Shown piece by piece: positions 48,001 through 64,000 of a stretch of DNA of 64,000 nt. A program made the position numbers and the translations under genes. Numbering within the stretch: position 1 is the stretch's first letter; every line of letters begins with the position of its first letter. Below the pieces are notes generated by a model. It saw only the letters and a program-made list of their open reading frames with translations, did no database searches and had not been told where the DNA came from. The stretch is taken from the NCBI RefSeq assembly GCF_042453785.1, contig NC_091664.1, forward strand, positions 31,234,501 through 31,298,500, read 5' to 3'. This DNA comes from Malus domestica. Taxonomy: Eukaryota; Streptophyta; Magnoliopsida; Rosales; Rosaceae.

Positions 48001-49088
48001 AGACTCGGCCCTTGGTAACGTATAAAGTTGATTTGTGTGTATAAAAGCACAATAAGCGTGGTTCATAAGCGTTCTTTTCAAAGTTGTATTGGACTATTTA
48101 AACTGAACATACAATAAATGTGAACAAGTACGTACCTTACGCGCAACTTTAATAAAACCATTTTACCTAATGACATGTGAATTCCGACTGTGGATTACTT
48201 GTGCATTGATTGCTTATGTGAAGATGACAACACAAGGGAGTCCCACACCATATCACGAATTCAACTTCTGACTAGAAATTGGACTCTTGAAAGAGACCTA
48301 ATTATCGTGAGTTTGTAAATATCTTTACAAAATCAATAATGTAGTTGAGCACACAAAATCATCTATATTGTTGAAACATTCTGTAATTATATGGACTTTA
48401 CTATAGTACGTGACATCGAGAATTATTCATTCGAAATTTTGTATACAAGTTAGTGCAGGCTAACTCCATTATATACAGCAGTTTGAGGTAATTTTCTCAA
48501 TTTGGTCATGTAGTTTTACTTTGGAAATCATATCAATTTATACATTCAATATGTTTAACCGTGTGACAAGCAATATAGATGTGAAATATGTCATTAAGTT
48601 TGTTTGAACATACAGTCAATCGTTAAATTGATGATGTTGTAGATATGAAATTTATCGTTAAGATAATGTATAAGTCATATTAATACTAGTGAGATCAAAT
48701 TGTGCGATTGATTAGCATTATATTGCAAAGTATCAAAACTCTGATAATGTGTAAGTCAATATGTTTAACGTCGTGCCTTTTTCACTTTATTTTGGGGTCA
48801 AATCTTTCTCTGTCTGAGAGTTTGAGAAGAGTCCCTTCCACTATTTTAAATTTTTAATATGTGAAACCTTCATACTTGTGGAGATCTTCGCTTTCAGCAA
48901 AGATCTCTCCCTCTCCGTCTCTCGTCGGATCTCTCCCATTTCTACAGGCTTTACATAGGATTTCAGTAAACCACTAAGCAAGGATTTAGATCCATTTTCC
49001 TGAGAAAATCCCCGCTAAAGTTTTCCCCTCTGATTCCACCGTCTACCCATCGCAGCTTCAGAGTTCAGACCTTCCAATTTCTGCAGTC
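45055..49088. other. Long intergenic region between divergent genes
   Basis: 45055 to about 45480 holds the leader of the CCCH gene with TC/GA microsatellites (45238-45272, 45405-45420). 45500-45760 is GC-rich and may be promoter. 45800-48800 is AT-rich without gene or recognised transposon; a GC-rich island at 47380-47600 has no convincing frame. The last 250 bases are probably the leader of the GDT1-like gene (TCTCCCTCTCCGTCTC stretch). Confidence 0.5.
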
Positions 49089-52000
49089 ATGGGGTTTCGC
49101 TCGATTCCCAGAACGATTGCGTACTCCCTCCCCCTCCTCTTGCTCTTCCTCCTCGCCGTTTCTGCTCAGGTAGCTCTCTCTCTCTCTCTCTCTCTCCCTC
49201 CCTCTCTCTCTCTCTGTGTATGCGTATAGGTATATATGATTCTAATTGTGGTGATTTGTTGGGTGATTAGGAGTCTGGGGCTGAAGCTGAGAGGGGAGAC
49301 TCTAGGGGATCCAAAAATCTGGGCCGTCGTAGTAAGGTTTGACAATCACCCTCTCTTTCTCATTACAATCTGTTTGGTTACTGAGAAAATTGATGAGGAA
49401 CGAAGACATTAAACAATTCTTAACCATTATTTATCTGTTGGGTCATGTTTCTCTTCTCTGATTGTAAGCAAGTTACAATGTGATACTGCAAGAACTGTTT
49501 AGAGTGGGGGAGTTGGTAGCTTGTATAACATTCAATTGTATGTTCATCGAATTAGGTAGTGTTGCGCAAAGTAAGTTTGTTAGTTGATTTGATTTGATTT
49601 GTAGTTTGATGCTTTAGAAGCTTGGATACAGTTATTTGGAAGTGGGGCTTTGTAGGTCTGAAATTCGGACGAAACTAAACTGGATTTAGTTCTATTGTGC
49701 AAAATTAGTATTCGATTCGTTTATAGTTTCATGCTTTTGTTGGGGTATTTGGATGGAGTTTTGTGGCCTGTATGCATAACACTCAATTGTATTTTTTAAA
49801 TGGAAGATTCTGTATCTTGTTTTTCGAATCCCATTGTTAATACTATGTCAATTTGTTTGTGCAGATAAAATTGGGTATTCTTGAAGTTAATACCCTTGGA
49901 GTCAAGACAGAGGGCGACTCAGTTGCTATCGGCCTCCACGTGGACTCGGGGCTTGGAGTTTTCGATGCCTTTATCGCAAGTTTGTCAATGATTTTAGTTA
50001 GTGAGGTTTGTGCACAAACTTTCCAATCTTGTTTAGGTCAATTTTACTTTGAAAGTTGTGGTAATTTAGGAGAGGTTCTCACCTCCTTGTTCAGTTAGTA
50101 ATCAGTGATCCCATAATAATAGAATGAAATTCAATGGCTTAGAACCAGGTCAAGTGTATAAACAAATGATCAAGCTTGCATGGTGGTGCTGTTTTTATTT
50201 TATGTTTTTGAATCTGTATAACTAGGAGAGCTATGGTGATTAAACTAATATTTTTCCTAATTGATAACTGCTACTAGATTGGAGATGAAACATTTATAAT
50301 AGCAGCTCTTATGGCAATGCGTCACCCCAGGTCAATTGTCCTATCTGGTGCACTTTCCGCCTTGTTTATAATGACGGTAAGTTATCTTATCTTTCATTTC
50401 TGTTGTGGAAATAAGTATAATAACGTTTCCCCTTCCATATCTCTGCTCTCTTTTAGTGGTTCTAATGTGCAATTTGTTTCCATGACAAAATGGTTTCAAA
50501 AACTGAAAAGTGCAATTTGTTTCCATGACAAAATGGTTTCAAAAACTGAAAAGTGCAATTTGTTACCATCGATCTGATCAAGATTTAAGTTGTTTTGTTT
50601 GTCAATTAGGTACTTTCTACTGGACTTGGTAGGATTGTGCCAAACTTGATATCAAGGAAGCATACAAATAGTGCAGCTACAGGTAAAGCTACCCATTCTT
50701 TTTGTTACTTGACCACTAAGAAATTTTATGAGAATTGGATTTTCCATATTTTTTTGTGGCAATAGAATCATAGACACATTTTCTTGCTTCAATGTTTGAT
50801 AGTAAATTGAGTTTTCTAATTCTATTTTCTTTGCAGTTCTATATTTATTTTTTGGACTGAGGTTACTTTACATTGCTTGGAGATCATCAGATTCTAAATC
50901 TTCCCAGAAGAAAGAAATTGAAGAAGTAAGTTTATCAAATGTTTTCACTTTTTAGCCTTTAAGTGATTTGTGTTTATTTATGATCTCTAGATAGATGGAT
51001 GGTAAAGTAGCAAATGCTTGGTGCCTGTACTACCCAGTTTTGGATCATAATATTCAACTTTAGATTGGATAAAGCAATATTTAAATTATTTCAAGAATTG
51101 CTTTGATGCTTTTGAAGGAACATGTGAACGGGGGAGGTCTTCAGAAACCTCCGGAAAAAAACCTCATCTGTATAGTGATAAAGACTGCAAAAGAACTTTA
51201 CCTCAATTGTGCAACTGATAAGTAGGCTGATGACATTGAGTAAATTGGTGTCGTATGTTTAAAATTTTTTAGGGTCTTTGGTTTCCCTTGAGTTAGCCAT
51301 GGAAGGACTAGGCATTTAGGAGAATTGGGAATAATCTATTAGAATTCATATTTGTTTTAAATTGTTTGCCTGCATTATTCCTGATGTCTGATCACTTTTT
51401 ATATCCTCTTGATTTCATCACATTTATGAACTTACAACATGAATTTTGTCCATCCACTAGTCTATTTTCAGTCGATTTGTTGTCTAAATTTGCTTGGCAT
51501 CCGATATATCCAGGTTGAAGAGAAACTTGAGTCTGGACAGGGAAAGACACCCTTCCGCCGTTTCTTTTCCAGATTTTGTACACCTATCTTCTTGGAGGTA
51601 TGACTGATTTGGTTTATTTTAACTATACTTGTCGCGCATGCTTGTAGCAAATATGATCCATATCTTATTCTATAGCTAGCGATGTTGAGAATCAACTCAT
51701 ACAGCTTAGACCTTTTGAGCTGTTAGTTTGAAGTCTTATGATAACCTTCAGTACTAACTTAATTCTGTTTGCTCTTGCAGTCTTTCATTTTAACATTTTT
51801 AGCAGAGTGGGGAGATCGCAGCCAAATAGCGACAATTGCTGTAAGATGAATATCTTTGAACTGATATATTATAAGTCCCCCTTCATAGTTAATGTTATAT
51901 TTAGTCCATACTTTTTCCTCTTGAACTGAGATGAGTATCTTTGAACCCTGCAGCTGGCAACCCACAAAAATGCGATTGGAGTTGCGGTGGGTGCAACACT

Positions 52001-52142
52001 AGGACATACAGTCTGCACGTCTGTGGCTGTGGTAGGAGGGAGTATGTTGGCATCCAAAATCTCCCAACGGACAGTCGCTACAGTTGGAGGCTTGCTCTTC
52101 CTATGCTTCTCCGTGTCGTCTTATTTTTATCCTCCTCTGTAA
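49089..52142 (+). CDS. PML3: GDT1-like cation transporter (PML3 type, UPF0016)
   Basis: Nine exons: 49089-49169, 49271-49336, 49865-50005, 50278-50376, 50610-50682, 50837-50925, 51514-51597, 51781-51840 and 51954-52142. They give 293 residues, the length I remember for Arabidopsis GDT1-like protein 3. A signal peptide (residues 1-27) occupies exon 1, and exon 2 encodes a charged luminal spacer. Two UPF0016 repeats follow, with signature motifs EIGDET (start of exon 4) and EWGDRS (exon 8), separated by a hydrophilic loop rich in Lys and Glu. The family (yeast Gdt1, human TMEM165, plant PML3) transports Mn2+ and Ca2+ into the Golgi and supports glycosylation. The leader exon predicts an endomembrane rather than chloroplast site. 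Intron 1 opens with a CT microsatellite and intron 4 has a 46-bp tandem duplication. The PML3 symbol is assigned by length and the N-terminal extension; PML4 and PML5 lack it. Confidence 0.92.
50464..50568. repeat. 46-bp tandem repeat in intron 4 of the GDT1-like gene
   Basis: A unit reading gtgcaatttgtttccatgac then aaaatggtttcaaaaactgaaaa occurs twice in perfect tandem. A partial third copy begins at about 50551. It lies entirely in the intron and is probably a slippage product. Confidence 0.88.
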
Positions 52143-52740
52143 GTGCAAACTGTGAACCCTAGGATAACCAGATTCTTTTAAGAGCCTTGAATGCTCCACG
52201 CATTTTGTTTTTCTATATCATTCTGATTCGTTTGTAAAATGATAGCATATACTATACAGTGATATTAGTTGCGTCCCTCCTCGGTTGCATTGCCCCATTG
52301 TTAATGATGCATACCACGAAAGAAAATGTACACCCATTTTCTTACAAACGTTTTCAATTACATGGTCTTATGACTCTCATCCTCATGTGAGATGAATCAA
52401 AGTGGAAAGCTCTTACCCGAAAAAACCGCATACGTGGAATAGGCCAGTTGCTCGTGACAATGTCTGTAAGCGAAAAATGAAATCAGTAACGTGTTCGAAA
52501 GAGAGAGACTTCATTCTATTCATGATTGGTTGCTTCGTGTCCTACAAATAGAGAAATTTTTCATCGTGACCAGGATACTGGTACACCATTTGTTTTTATA
52601 TAAGTGGTGGCAAATTGTATGTTTTTTAGTTATTAACTTTTTAACATATATGTTTCACTATTTGTATAATAACACGTAGTGTACTATCTTGTATTCCGAT
52701 TACATTTAAAAATCTCACCTACAAATAGCCAAAAAAGAGG
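52143..52740. other. 3' region of the GDT1-like gene
   Basis: Likely 3' UTR to about 52400, then an AT-rich spacer. No further gene. Confidence 0.5.
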
Positions 52741-55010
52741 CTTTTCGTTGATTTTTTTTTAGGAAGAAACCCTCTTTTGGCAACATTTTGAAGCTCACTA
52801 TTCTTTATTTCACTTCATTGTTTAGTTCTTGGATATTATATTAAAAACACATTTGAGCTCAATAAATGGTAAAACCAATTCTAAATGCTTATAAAGTTTA
52901 CCTTAATGCATAAGAAAAATTTTGTCCAAGTAAAAAATTTAGACTTTTTTTCTGGAAAGAAAAAAAAACATGTGCTAACACTAACGCTATTTAGTCAGTT
53001 TTACAATTTTGTACAAACTTCATCATATAATCCATTTGCTTTCACTTATGCCTCACTGTAGAATTTGAGAACTTATGCAAAACTTTCCGTTGATATTCTT
53101 GAGAGTGGAACCCTATATTGGCAATATTTTGGGCCTCACAACTATTTATTCCACTAATTATTAGTCGGTTTTGTAATTTTGTACAAAGTTCATTATGGAA
53201 TCCATTCACTTTCACCTCCACCTCACCATGCGGTTTCGAAAACTCGTGTAAGACTTTTTATTGATATTCTTGAGTGTGAAACCCTATGTAACAACATTTT
53301 GGGCCTCACTACTATTTATTCCACAATCAATATGGGCTAGGGTTTAGTGTTAATCGCACTAGTCAATCATTGTTACTCGTACAAACCATTGGTACCGAGG
53401 GTAAGACATTTATAGGAGGTAGGGTTTAGTTTTAATCTCATGGATGGACGATTGTTGCTTGCATGAAGCATTGGTGCCGGGGTGGACATTTATAAGCCGC
53501 CATCAATAGGGGTAGAGTCTAGTTTTAATCTTGGGGGTCAACTATAGTTGGCCGGACGAAACATTGTTGTTGTGGGTGGGACATTTATAAGCTGCTATTT
53601 TATCTTTTTGTTAAAATTTTCTTTTTTCCCTTACTGTAACACCAAATTATAATCTCCATGCTCTACAAAATGTATTTTCGGTGAAGATTTTCTTATAATC
53701 CATGTCAAAACAATTGAAAACAAGGATATAAATATAAATCTTAAAATATTTGAATTATAAATAAAGTAAGATACGAAGAAAAAAAATTAAATGGAAAAAG
53801 GGAAAAAGAAATTAATAGAAAATGAAACAATCTGTACTTTGTGACCAATTTCTAAAGAATAGTCGCTAGAAATATAGCGATTATTAAGAAGATAAGTCAC
53901 TATTAATATAGTGACTAAATTTCTTACGAGTCGCTAGCATCCTACCGATTCCCACTTTTCAAAGTTTTTTCTGTTTACTTTTGTTAATTTTTCTTTTATT
54001 TCTCTTATCACAACAACAAACCATCATCTTCATATTCTTCAAAAATAATTTTTCGTGCAAAATCTATTATAATTCATATTTAAGCACTTATAATCAACGA
54101 TTTAAAACCTAAATTGAAAGATAATTGAATTTAATAGTGGTTACTCAAATAAAGTAAATAAATTGGAATAGGGAAAGATCGGTACCACGCAACCGATCCT
54201 CACTCAGTCGTACTTAAATCATCGTTCAATCTATTTATTTTTACTTTCGTCTCACCGTGAAGTTTTGAAAATTAATGTAAGACTTTCCGTTGGTATTCTT
54301 GAGGGTGGAACCTGTTTTTGACAATGTTTTAGGCCTCACCACTATATTTTTCACTTACTTTTTTAGTTTCGGCTTAAATATTGTATTAAATATACATTTG
54401 TTGCTCAATAAATAGTAAAACCATTTCCAAATGCCTTATAAAGTTTTCCTTAATGCACATATAAAATATTTCACTAAAATAAAAAAGTTTCATTTTTCAC
54501 AAAAAGTGTGGGTGTCACGATTTTAGTCGGTTTTAAAAATTCATACTTAAATCATCATTCAATATATTATTTTCACATTCGCCTCATTGTGAAGTTTTGA
54601 AAACTAATGTATAAGACTTTCCGATGATATTCTTGAGGGTGGAACCTCATTTTGACATTGTTTTGGGCTTCACTACTATATTCACTTTTTTTTAAAGTTT
54701 TCGACTTAAATATTATACTAATATACATTTATTACTCAATAAACCGTAAAATTGATTCTAAATGCCTTATAATGTTTTCCTTAATGCTCCGAAAAATATA
54801 TCAAGAAATAAAAAATTTACATTTTGCAACAAAAAACGTGAATTAACACTCATGATTTTTGTTTGTTTTGAATTAAATATTCTATCAAAAGTGCATTTGT
54901 GGCTTAATAAATGGTAAACTCAATTTTAAATGCCTTATAAAAAAATTCTTAACACTTGCTGAAAATATTTCGCAAAATATAAAAAGTTTGCGTTTTACGT
55001 AAATATTGTT
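52741..55010. repeat. Array of diverged units of about 330 bp
   Basis: A core close to tattcttgagggtggaacc, followed by ttttgggcctcactactat, occurs at about 52750, 53090, 53258, 54290 and 54622. A second block (caataaatggtaaaacca, aatgccttataaagttttcc) follows at about 52860, 54408, 54735 and 54905. The two best units (about 54270-54600 and 54600-54900) are in direct tandem with a period near 330. Between 53320 and 53600 a different short repeat (gggtttagttttaatct, ggacatttataagc) occurs three times. All AT-rich and non-coding. Confidence 0.75.
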
Positions 55011-56232
55011 CGAAATTCATTTTCGTTTTTCGCAAAGGGCTTGCAATCGCCTATGGCATCATCAGTACAGCTTCTGGAATTTGCACTGATTGTCGCAACT
55101 TTATCAAATACGCTTCTCATCAGCATTCAGATAGGGAAATAATTGTGAGATTCGTTTATCGTTTCATCATTTTAAACATGATCTCCGCTCCTGTGTAGAT
55201 TATACTGGTAAGACAAAGGCCTAGTGTACGATGAAGTACTTAAAGTTAACGAAAGACTTTGTACAAAGTCGATGATAATGACGTTGTAGGATTCATGTTG
55301 TTGTTTTGGTTCCACGCCAAACGATGCTCGAGTCAGCCTCGGAGTTTGTTGATTGCTGTTTGTCTTGCAACCAGAGGCAGGGACAGAAGGTATGAGCAAA
55401 TTGACCAAAAAAATAAAAATAAATAAATAAAGGTTGGTGGTGACACAACGTACTTTCTTCCCTCAACGACTGTATTATCTATCCTTGCAATCATTCATAT
55501 ATTATATGCCCTACTTGTAAGTAATACTAATAACCCAAGTTGATATTCCTGGCCATCAACATTGTTTGAGAGAGAATTACATAAAACAGAGACGCTAAGG
55601 TGACAGTGTCTCAAATCTATCACTTGTCGTCAAGTGTTTTAATTTTCTTACATGACATCCTATGAATGATTTAAGACACTGTCACCTTAGCGTTCCCTTT
55701 TTATGCAACTCCTTCTCTGCTTATGCATAAGAAAGATCCCTTGGTATGCACTACATGAGGCTAGAGTCCAAATTAAGAAAACGGAAGAAAAGGAGAGAAG
55801 AGAGAAAAAGAAAGGTGGAATTTGGTAGCTTAATCTATAAGAGAGGTAAGTGAAGTGGAGAACCCTACCCACTTTTGAGTAATTGTATACAAAAGTATAC
55901 ATTTAATTAGTTTATCTGAATTATATGTAAATTATTTAGGTTAAACTTTTCAACCCAACTTAATTAATGTTTAAATCACGTCCAAACATAACCATCAATT
56001 GGAGTATTGCAAATGTTAATTTGTGTTTATCTTCTCCATCGCTACCAAACATGCTTGCGTATGTAGATTGACTTTTTCATACGTAAAATTATTGTGACTT
56101 GATAACAAAGCCAGTGCATCGCATACCCTTCTGCTATAACAAACCATTTTTCCACTCCCCATTTTGCATTTTCCCAACCACCATTTCTCCACATTTCCAT
56201 CTCTCTTTTTGTTTGCGTTGTTTGATGGGAAA
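55011..56232. other. Spacer before the RIC-like gene
   Basis: No gene recognised. At 55590-55695 an inverted pair (cgctaaggtgacagtgtc and its complement) spans about 100 bases, a possible small MITE or hairpin. The last 60-100 bases are probably the leader of the RIC-like gene. Confidence 0.5.
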
Positions 56233-56365
56233 ATGAGAGAAAGAATGGAAAGATTCATTCTTCTTCCTTACGCAATTGGTTGCGTTTCTGAATCGAGCGT
56301 TGCTGTTGCCGGCGTGAAGCAGCAGCCGCCCAGAAGATCAAAACCGGACACAAAGCCGTCTCCAA

Positions 56366-56454
<89 letters not shown>

Positions 56455-57118
56455 CGTACTTCCATGCAGTGTGTTTCTCTCTCTAATTTGCTAGCTAGCT
56501 TATGTTTTCATGTTATTTTGATGATTTCTGAAAAGGAACTAAAGAAGCTGAGGAGGAAGAAGATGAAGAAGATAGCTTAACGGGCGAAAGCATGAAGAAC
56601 TCGTTTAGATCCCTGGCTCTTCCGAAACCAAACATATCAACCGGTATTCATAGGCTCGTCAAGGGTTTCAAGAACTTCTCTCAGCAATTTGGTAAGCCTC
56701 AATGAATGCGTGATTTGGTTATCATTGTTTTGGGGAGAACATCCGCTCTAGCCAATGTGACTACTCCCTCGACAGATCTTGTTTATCTTTACTTACTCTT
56801 GTGGCCATTTCCTTGATAGTTTACAAGGATGATATGGAAGAAGTGCTGGAAATGGATATGGAAATAGGGTGTCCAACGGATGTGAAACATGTGACACACA
56901 TAGGTTGGGACGCTTCCACTTCAGCTTCCGCTGCCTCTGCAACAACTGACCCCTTTGGGGGCTGGGATAATCTCGTATCGCCTGATCTGCTCTCTGTTTC
57001 CCCTGTTTCTTGGAGGCAATTTGAGCTCTCTGTGCCCTCACAATCTGAAGCTGCAATACCACCTCTTGTCCATGGTTCTTCTAAATTTGTTGAAAAGAGT
57101 GGTGGAGGGATGATGTGA
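56233..57118 (+). CDS. CRIB-domain ROP effector, RIC10/RIC11-like
   Basis: Three exons, 56233-56368, 56536-56691 and 56820-57118, give 196 residues. The CRIB motif [14 protein letters not shown] lies at 113-126, at the start of exon 3. Plant RIC proteins use it to bind active ROP GTPases. The N-terminus [17 protein letters not shown] and the block [20 protein letters not shown] before the CRIB resemble the RIC10/RIC11 branch as I remember it. An acidic run ([10 protein letters not shown]) opens exon 2. The tail after the CRIB is Ser/Pro-rich and unstructured. The protein probably acts at the plasma membrane in ROP signalling. The first donor (AATAA|GTCTCT) is weak and is followed at once by a 73-base TC run, which would form an extreme polypyrimidine start to the intron, so the exon 1 end is the least certain part. 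The other junctions are regular. Confidence 0.85.
56371..56443. repeat. Long TC microsatellite at the first intron of the RIC-like gene
   Basis: A perfect CT/TC run of about 73 bases is followed by a short AT run. It starts directly at the proposed splice donor of exon 1, where length changes could affect splicing. It is one of the longest simple repeats in the window. Confidence 0.95.
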
Positions 57119-57469
57119 TTATATTTAAGATCAAGGGTTCGTTTGGTTCGTAGGATATCAAAATTGAAATCGAATTCTCTGTCTACCCCGCTACGTACAT
57201 CTTCCAGTATGGTTTTTCTGAAGCTTGAATGCTGTAATGAATGATGAATCTATGGGTTTGTAATTAATTATATGGCATCTGATATCTGATATGCATACTT
57301 ATACATATACATACACACGTACTTTTTTGGCATTTTTAAAATTGTGAATTTATGGTAATTTGAAGTGCATTAGGTTAGTTGTGACAAAGTGATGAAACAT
57401 AAAATATATTTCACAAACAATGTAGCATACACGACATGAGTGATTACAGTTCGATAAAAAGAAGCAAGT
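57119..57469. other. Short spacer between convergent RIC-like and PsaL genes
   Basis: Only 351 bases separate the two stop codons, so the 3' UTRs nearly meet. No other feature. Confidence 0.6.
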
Positions 57470-58514
57470 CTACTTGAAGAAGTAAGGAAGGTTAACAACA
57501 TAGAGGAGGAAGTAGGCCCAAGTGACACCCGAAATGCCTCCGAAGAAGAAGCCGCCGGTGAATTTAGACCATCCCTCCGCGGTTTGAAGCTGGTCGGGCT
57601 CCTTCTTCCTGCCAGTCAATGTCAAAGCGGGCGCGGAGGACGGCTCTCCTTCCTTGAAGGAGGAAATTCCATAGATTGTCAAGCACAGGGTTAGGATGAC
57701 CACAAGACCAGCAGCAGCCAAGGAGCCAGCTCCCCCAGCATAGGGGGTGTTCCTCAATGGGCCAGTCTTGACAAACGGGCCTACCAGAAGGAAACCGTGG
57801 GCCAGGCCCACCTCAATACCCCTGAGAAGTGGGCTGACTGCTGTCCTGTAGGCTGGGAGGTTGGACAAGTACCAGGCAATCAAAGGGCTTGATGTCACTG
57901 GAGTCTCCAAGCTTCCAATGAAAGGATCACCGTTGATGGGTTGAATCACTTGGAAATTTTGCTGCAACATTGATTCAATCATCATACCATAAAATTACAA
58001 ATACATTAAACTCAGGGAGCTGTTATTGACATTAGTATTTGCGCTAAATCATACAGTAGGTCATAATTAAGTTGTTAACTATTTACGAAAGTTTAACTTA
58101 AAACTTCCTACTTATATAAGACAACTAAACCTAGTGGCTAGTGGCTAGTGCTACTGTGCTAAATCATACAATAGGTCAGAAGTATATTCATATCCGATAT
58201 TCTCTATACAAAACGCCGGTTAAAATGACTGACGCGTCATTAATAAGGTATCAATAACATGTCAGTACGTTTTGTTAGCGATAGTCGAGGATAGTAATAC
58301 TGACACGCATGAAGTGAAAATGCATGATGAGGAGAAGTAAAAGTACCTTGTCAGATTGGACAGCCTTGATGGAGAAGGAAGAGAGTCTCTTGGAAGGGAA
58401 GAGCCTGAGTGGGGAGGCAGAGAGGCCTTTGGGAGAAAACAAGGCAGGTCTGGTGGTGATCGGAGAGGTGAAGTTGGATTTAAGCTGGCTGGCCATTGGA
58501 GAAGCTGAGGCCAT
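57470..58514 (-). CDS. PSAL: Photosystem I subunit XI (PsaL), chloroplast precursor
   Basis: Two exons, 58347-58514 and 57470-57961, with a GT-AG intron of 385 bases, encode 219 residues, the same length as Arabidopsis PsaL. Residues 1 to about 50 are the Ser/Arg-rich transit peptide ([13 protein letters not shown], then [12 protein letters not shown]). The mature part starts near [18 protein letters not shown], nearly invariant in plants. Three hydrophobic helices follow, including [16 protein letters not shown] and [20 protein letters not shown]. PsaL sits in the thylakoid PSI core, binds chlorophyll, and with PsaH and PsaO forms the docking side for LHCII in state transitions. The start codon chosen is supported by the shared MASASPM N-terminus. 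A pyrimidine tract ending CTGCAG lies 14 bases upstream, so a leader intron is possible. Two I-box motifs lie about 165 bases upstream. Confidence 0.96.
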
Positions 58515-58679
58515 CACTTTTGCACCAACTGCAGAAGATACACAGACACAGTTGTAACCAAAGAATGGGAGAGTGAGAGAGAGCAGATATTGGGCAAGTA
58601 AGTATATTTTGCAAATGTAGTGAGATGTTGTGGTGGTCAGAGACCCCTCTGATTCCACTGGATGAGGTGTTGCCAAAAC

Positions 58680-58692
58680 CTTATCCCTTATC
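58680..58692 (-). promoter_or_regulatory. Double I-box (GATAAG) upstream of PsaL
   Basis: Read on the gene strand the sequence is GGATAAGGGATAAG, two GATAAG I-boxes seven bases apart and about 165-180 bases before the PsaL ATG. I-boxes are established light-response elements of nuclear photosynthesis genes. Position and tandem arrangement fit; binding is inferred. Confidence 0.6.
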
Positions 58693-63457
<4,765 letters not shown>

Positions 63458-63756
63458 CACACAGCTTACGGAATTGGAGTTGGAGGGCCCTTATTTCTTT
63501 TCCTTCTGCTTTGCTACTAGTCTCACTTAGACATACATCGGTTTGTCACTGTGGTGTATAATATGAGTACATGGTGTCATCCTCGTTAGCTTCTTCCGGT
63601 AAAAGATCGATTCGGAACTATTTCTTTTGGATTTAGTCTTCCATTGGCATCTCTTGGGACAATGTGGATTCCTACTACTAATTTGTTTATTCTTTTAGAA
63701 TTTCTCTCTATTGATAAAGACCTTTCTACTTTGTGAATGTTATTTACCAACCCTCT

Positions 63757-63811
<55 letters not shown>

Positions 63812-64000
63812 GAAGGGATAAGCTGGACTATTGCAGGTTTTATAATTTCAAGGGCATCCTTAAGGTTTGGACTTATTCTCTCCACATCAATGCTCCAAGA
63901 AACTTTGTCCTTCGACCTTTTAATTTCGTTTTGAGCTCTCTAAATTTTTAGTTTGTGCTAATATTCCATCGAATGTCAATTTCGTCATTGTATTTTGTTT
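63458..64000. other. 3' region of the PFA-DSP gene, with TC microsatellite
   Basis: Likely 3' UTR, then spacer. A TC run of about 50 bases lies at 63759-63808. No other gene starts before the window end. Confidence 0.6.

Noticed and set aside
58324-58557. Plus-strand frame opposite PsaL exon 1
   Set aside because: Shadow of the PsaL transit-peptide exon on the other strand.

Overview
This is a plant nuclear window. All ten protein genes have clear plant orthologues, eight of the ten are split by short plant-type introns or carry plastid targeting sequences, and the spacers are AT-rich and full of small transposons. The dispersed repeats (short TIR elements, a dispersed family starting AAGGAAAACTAATG) look like those of Rosaceae such as apple or pear. 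That assignment is inference from memory, not a search result.

Layout. From 1 to 4.3 kb there is only decayed repeat, including a 399-bp tandem duplication with CTT runs. An intronless CLAVATA2 receptor-like protein lies at 4634-6826 (+). A truncated Ac-like hAT element separates it from the ten-exon TGD3/ABCI13 plastid lipid-import ATPase gene (8062-11218, -). From 11.6 to 25.7 kb lies a 14-kb transposon field. It holds a 425-bp inverted-repeat MITE, a 0.9-kb hAT-like element with an internal hairpin, a 604-bp hAT element with perfect 8-bp target duplication, a 1.5-kb long-TIR element carrying a fragment of an ALP1/HARBI1-like gene, a 2.3-kb non-autonomous LTR retroelement with host-like cargo, a MITE with a GGGAC pentamer array, and two MITE families whose arms are interleaved.

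From 26.6 to 29.4 kb is a short-loop PIN auxin carrier gene of the PIN5 type (+). A second repeat block follows, in which a 2.1-kb element with an exact 8-bp target duplication sits inside an older repeat. At 35.5-38.5 kb is a 13-exon DUF707 gene (+). At 40.3-40.8 kb (-) is a small gene for a secreted 12-cysteine peptide. At 42.1-45.1 kb (-) is a five-finger CCCH zinc-finger gene of the ZFN type.

At 49.1-52.1 kb (+) is a GDT1/PML3-like Golgi cation transporter gene. A repeat array of about 330-bp units runs from 52.7 to 55 kb. At 56.2-57.1 kb (+) is a CRIB-domain ROP effector (RIC10/11-like). PsaL of photosystem I is at 57.5-58.5 kb (-), and a PFA-DSP atypical phosphatase gene is at 61.3-63.5 kb (+).

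The genes do not form a pathway or operon. They cover meristem signalling, auxin transport, ROP signalling, plastid lipid import, photosynthesis and Golgi ion homeostasis, as is normal for a plant gene neighbourhood. Gene models were assembled by eye from splice sites, reading phase and remembered family sequences, and in all ten the exon phases close. I see no convincing new multi-gene system. The most unusual items are the interleaved MITE arms (25.0-25.7 kb), the elements carrying host-derived cargo (14.9-16.4 and 19.6-21.9 kb), the nested insertion at 32-34 kb, and GC-AG introns in two genes.
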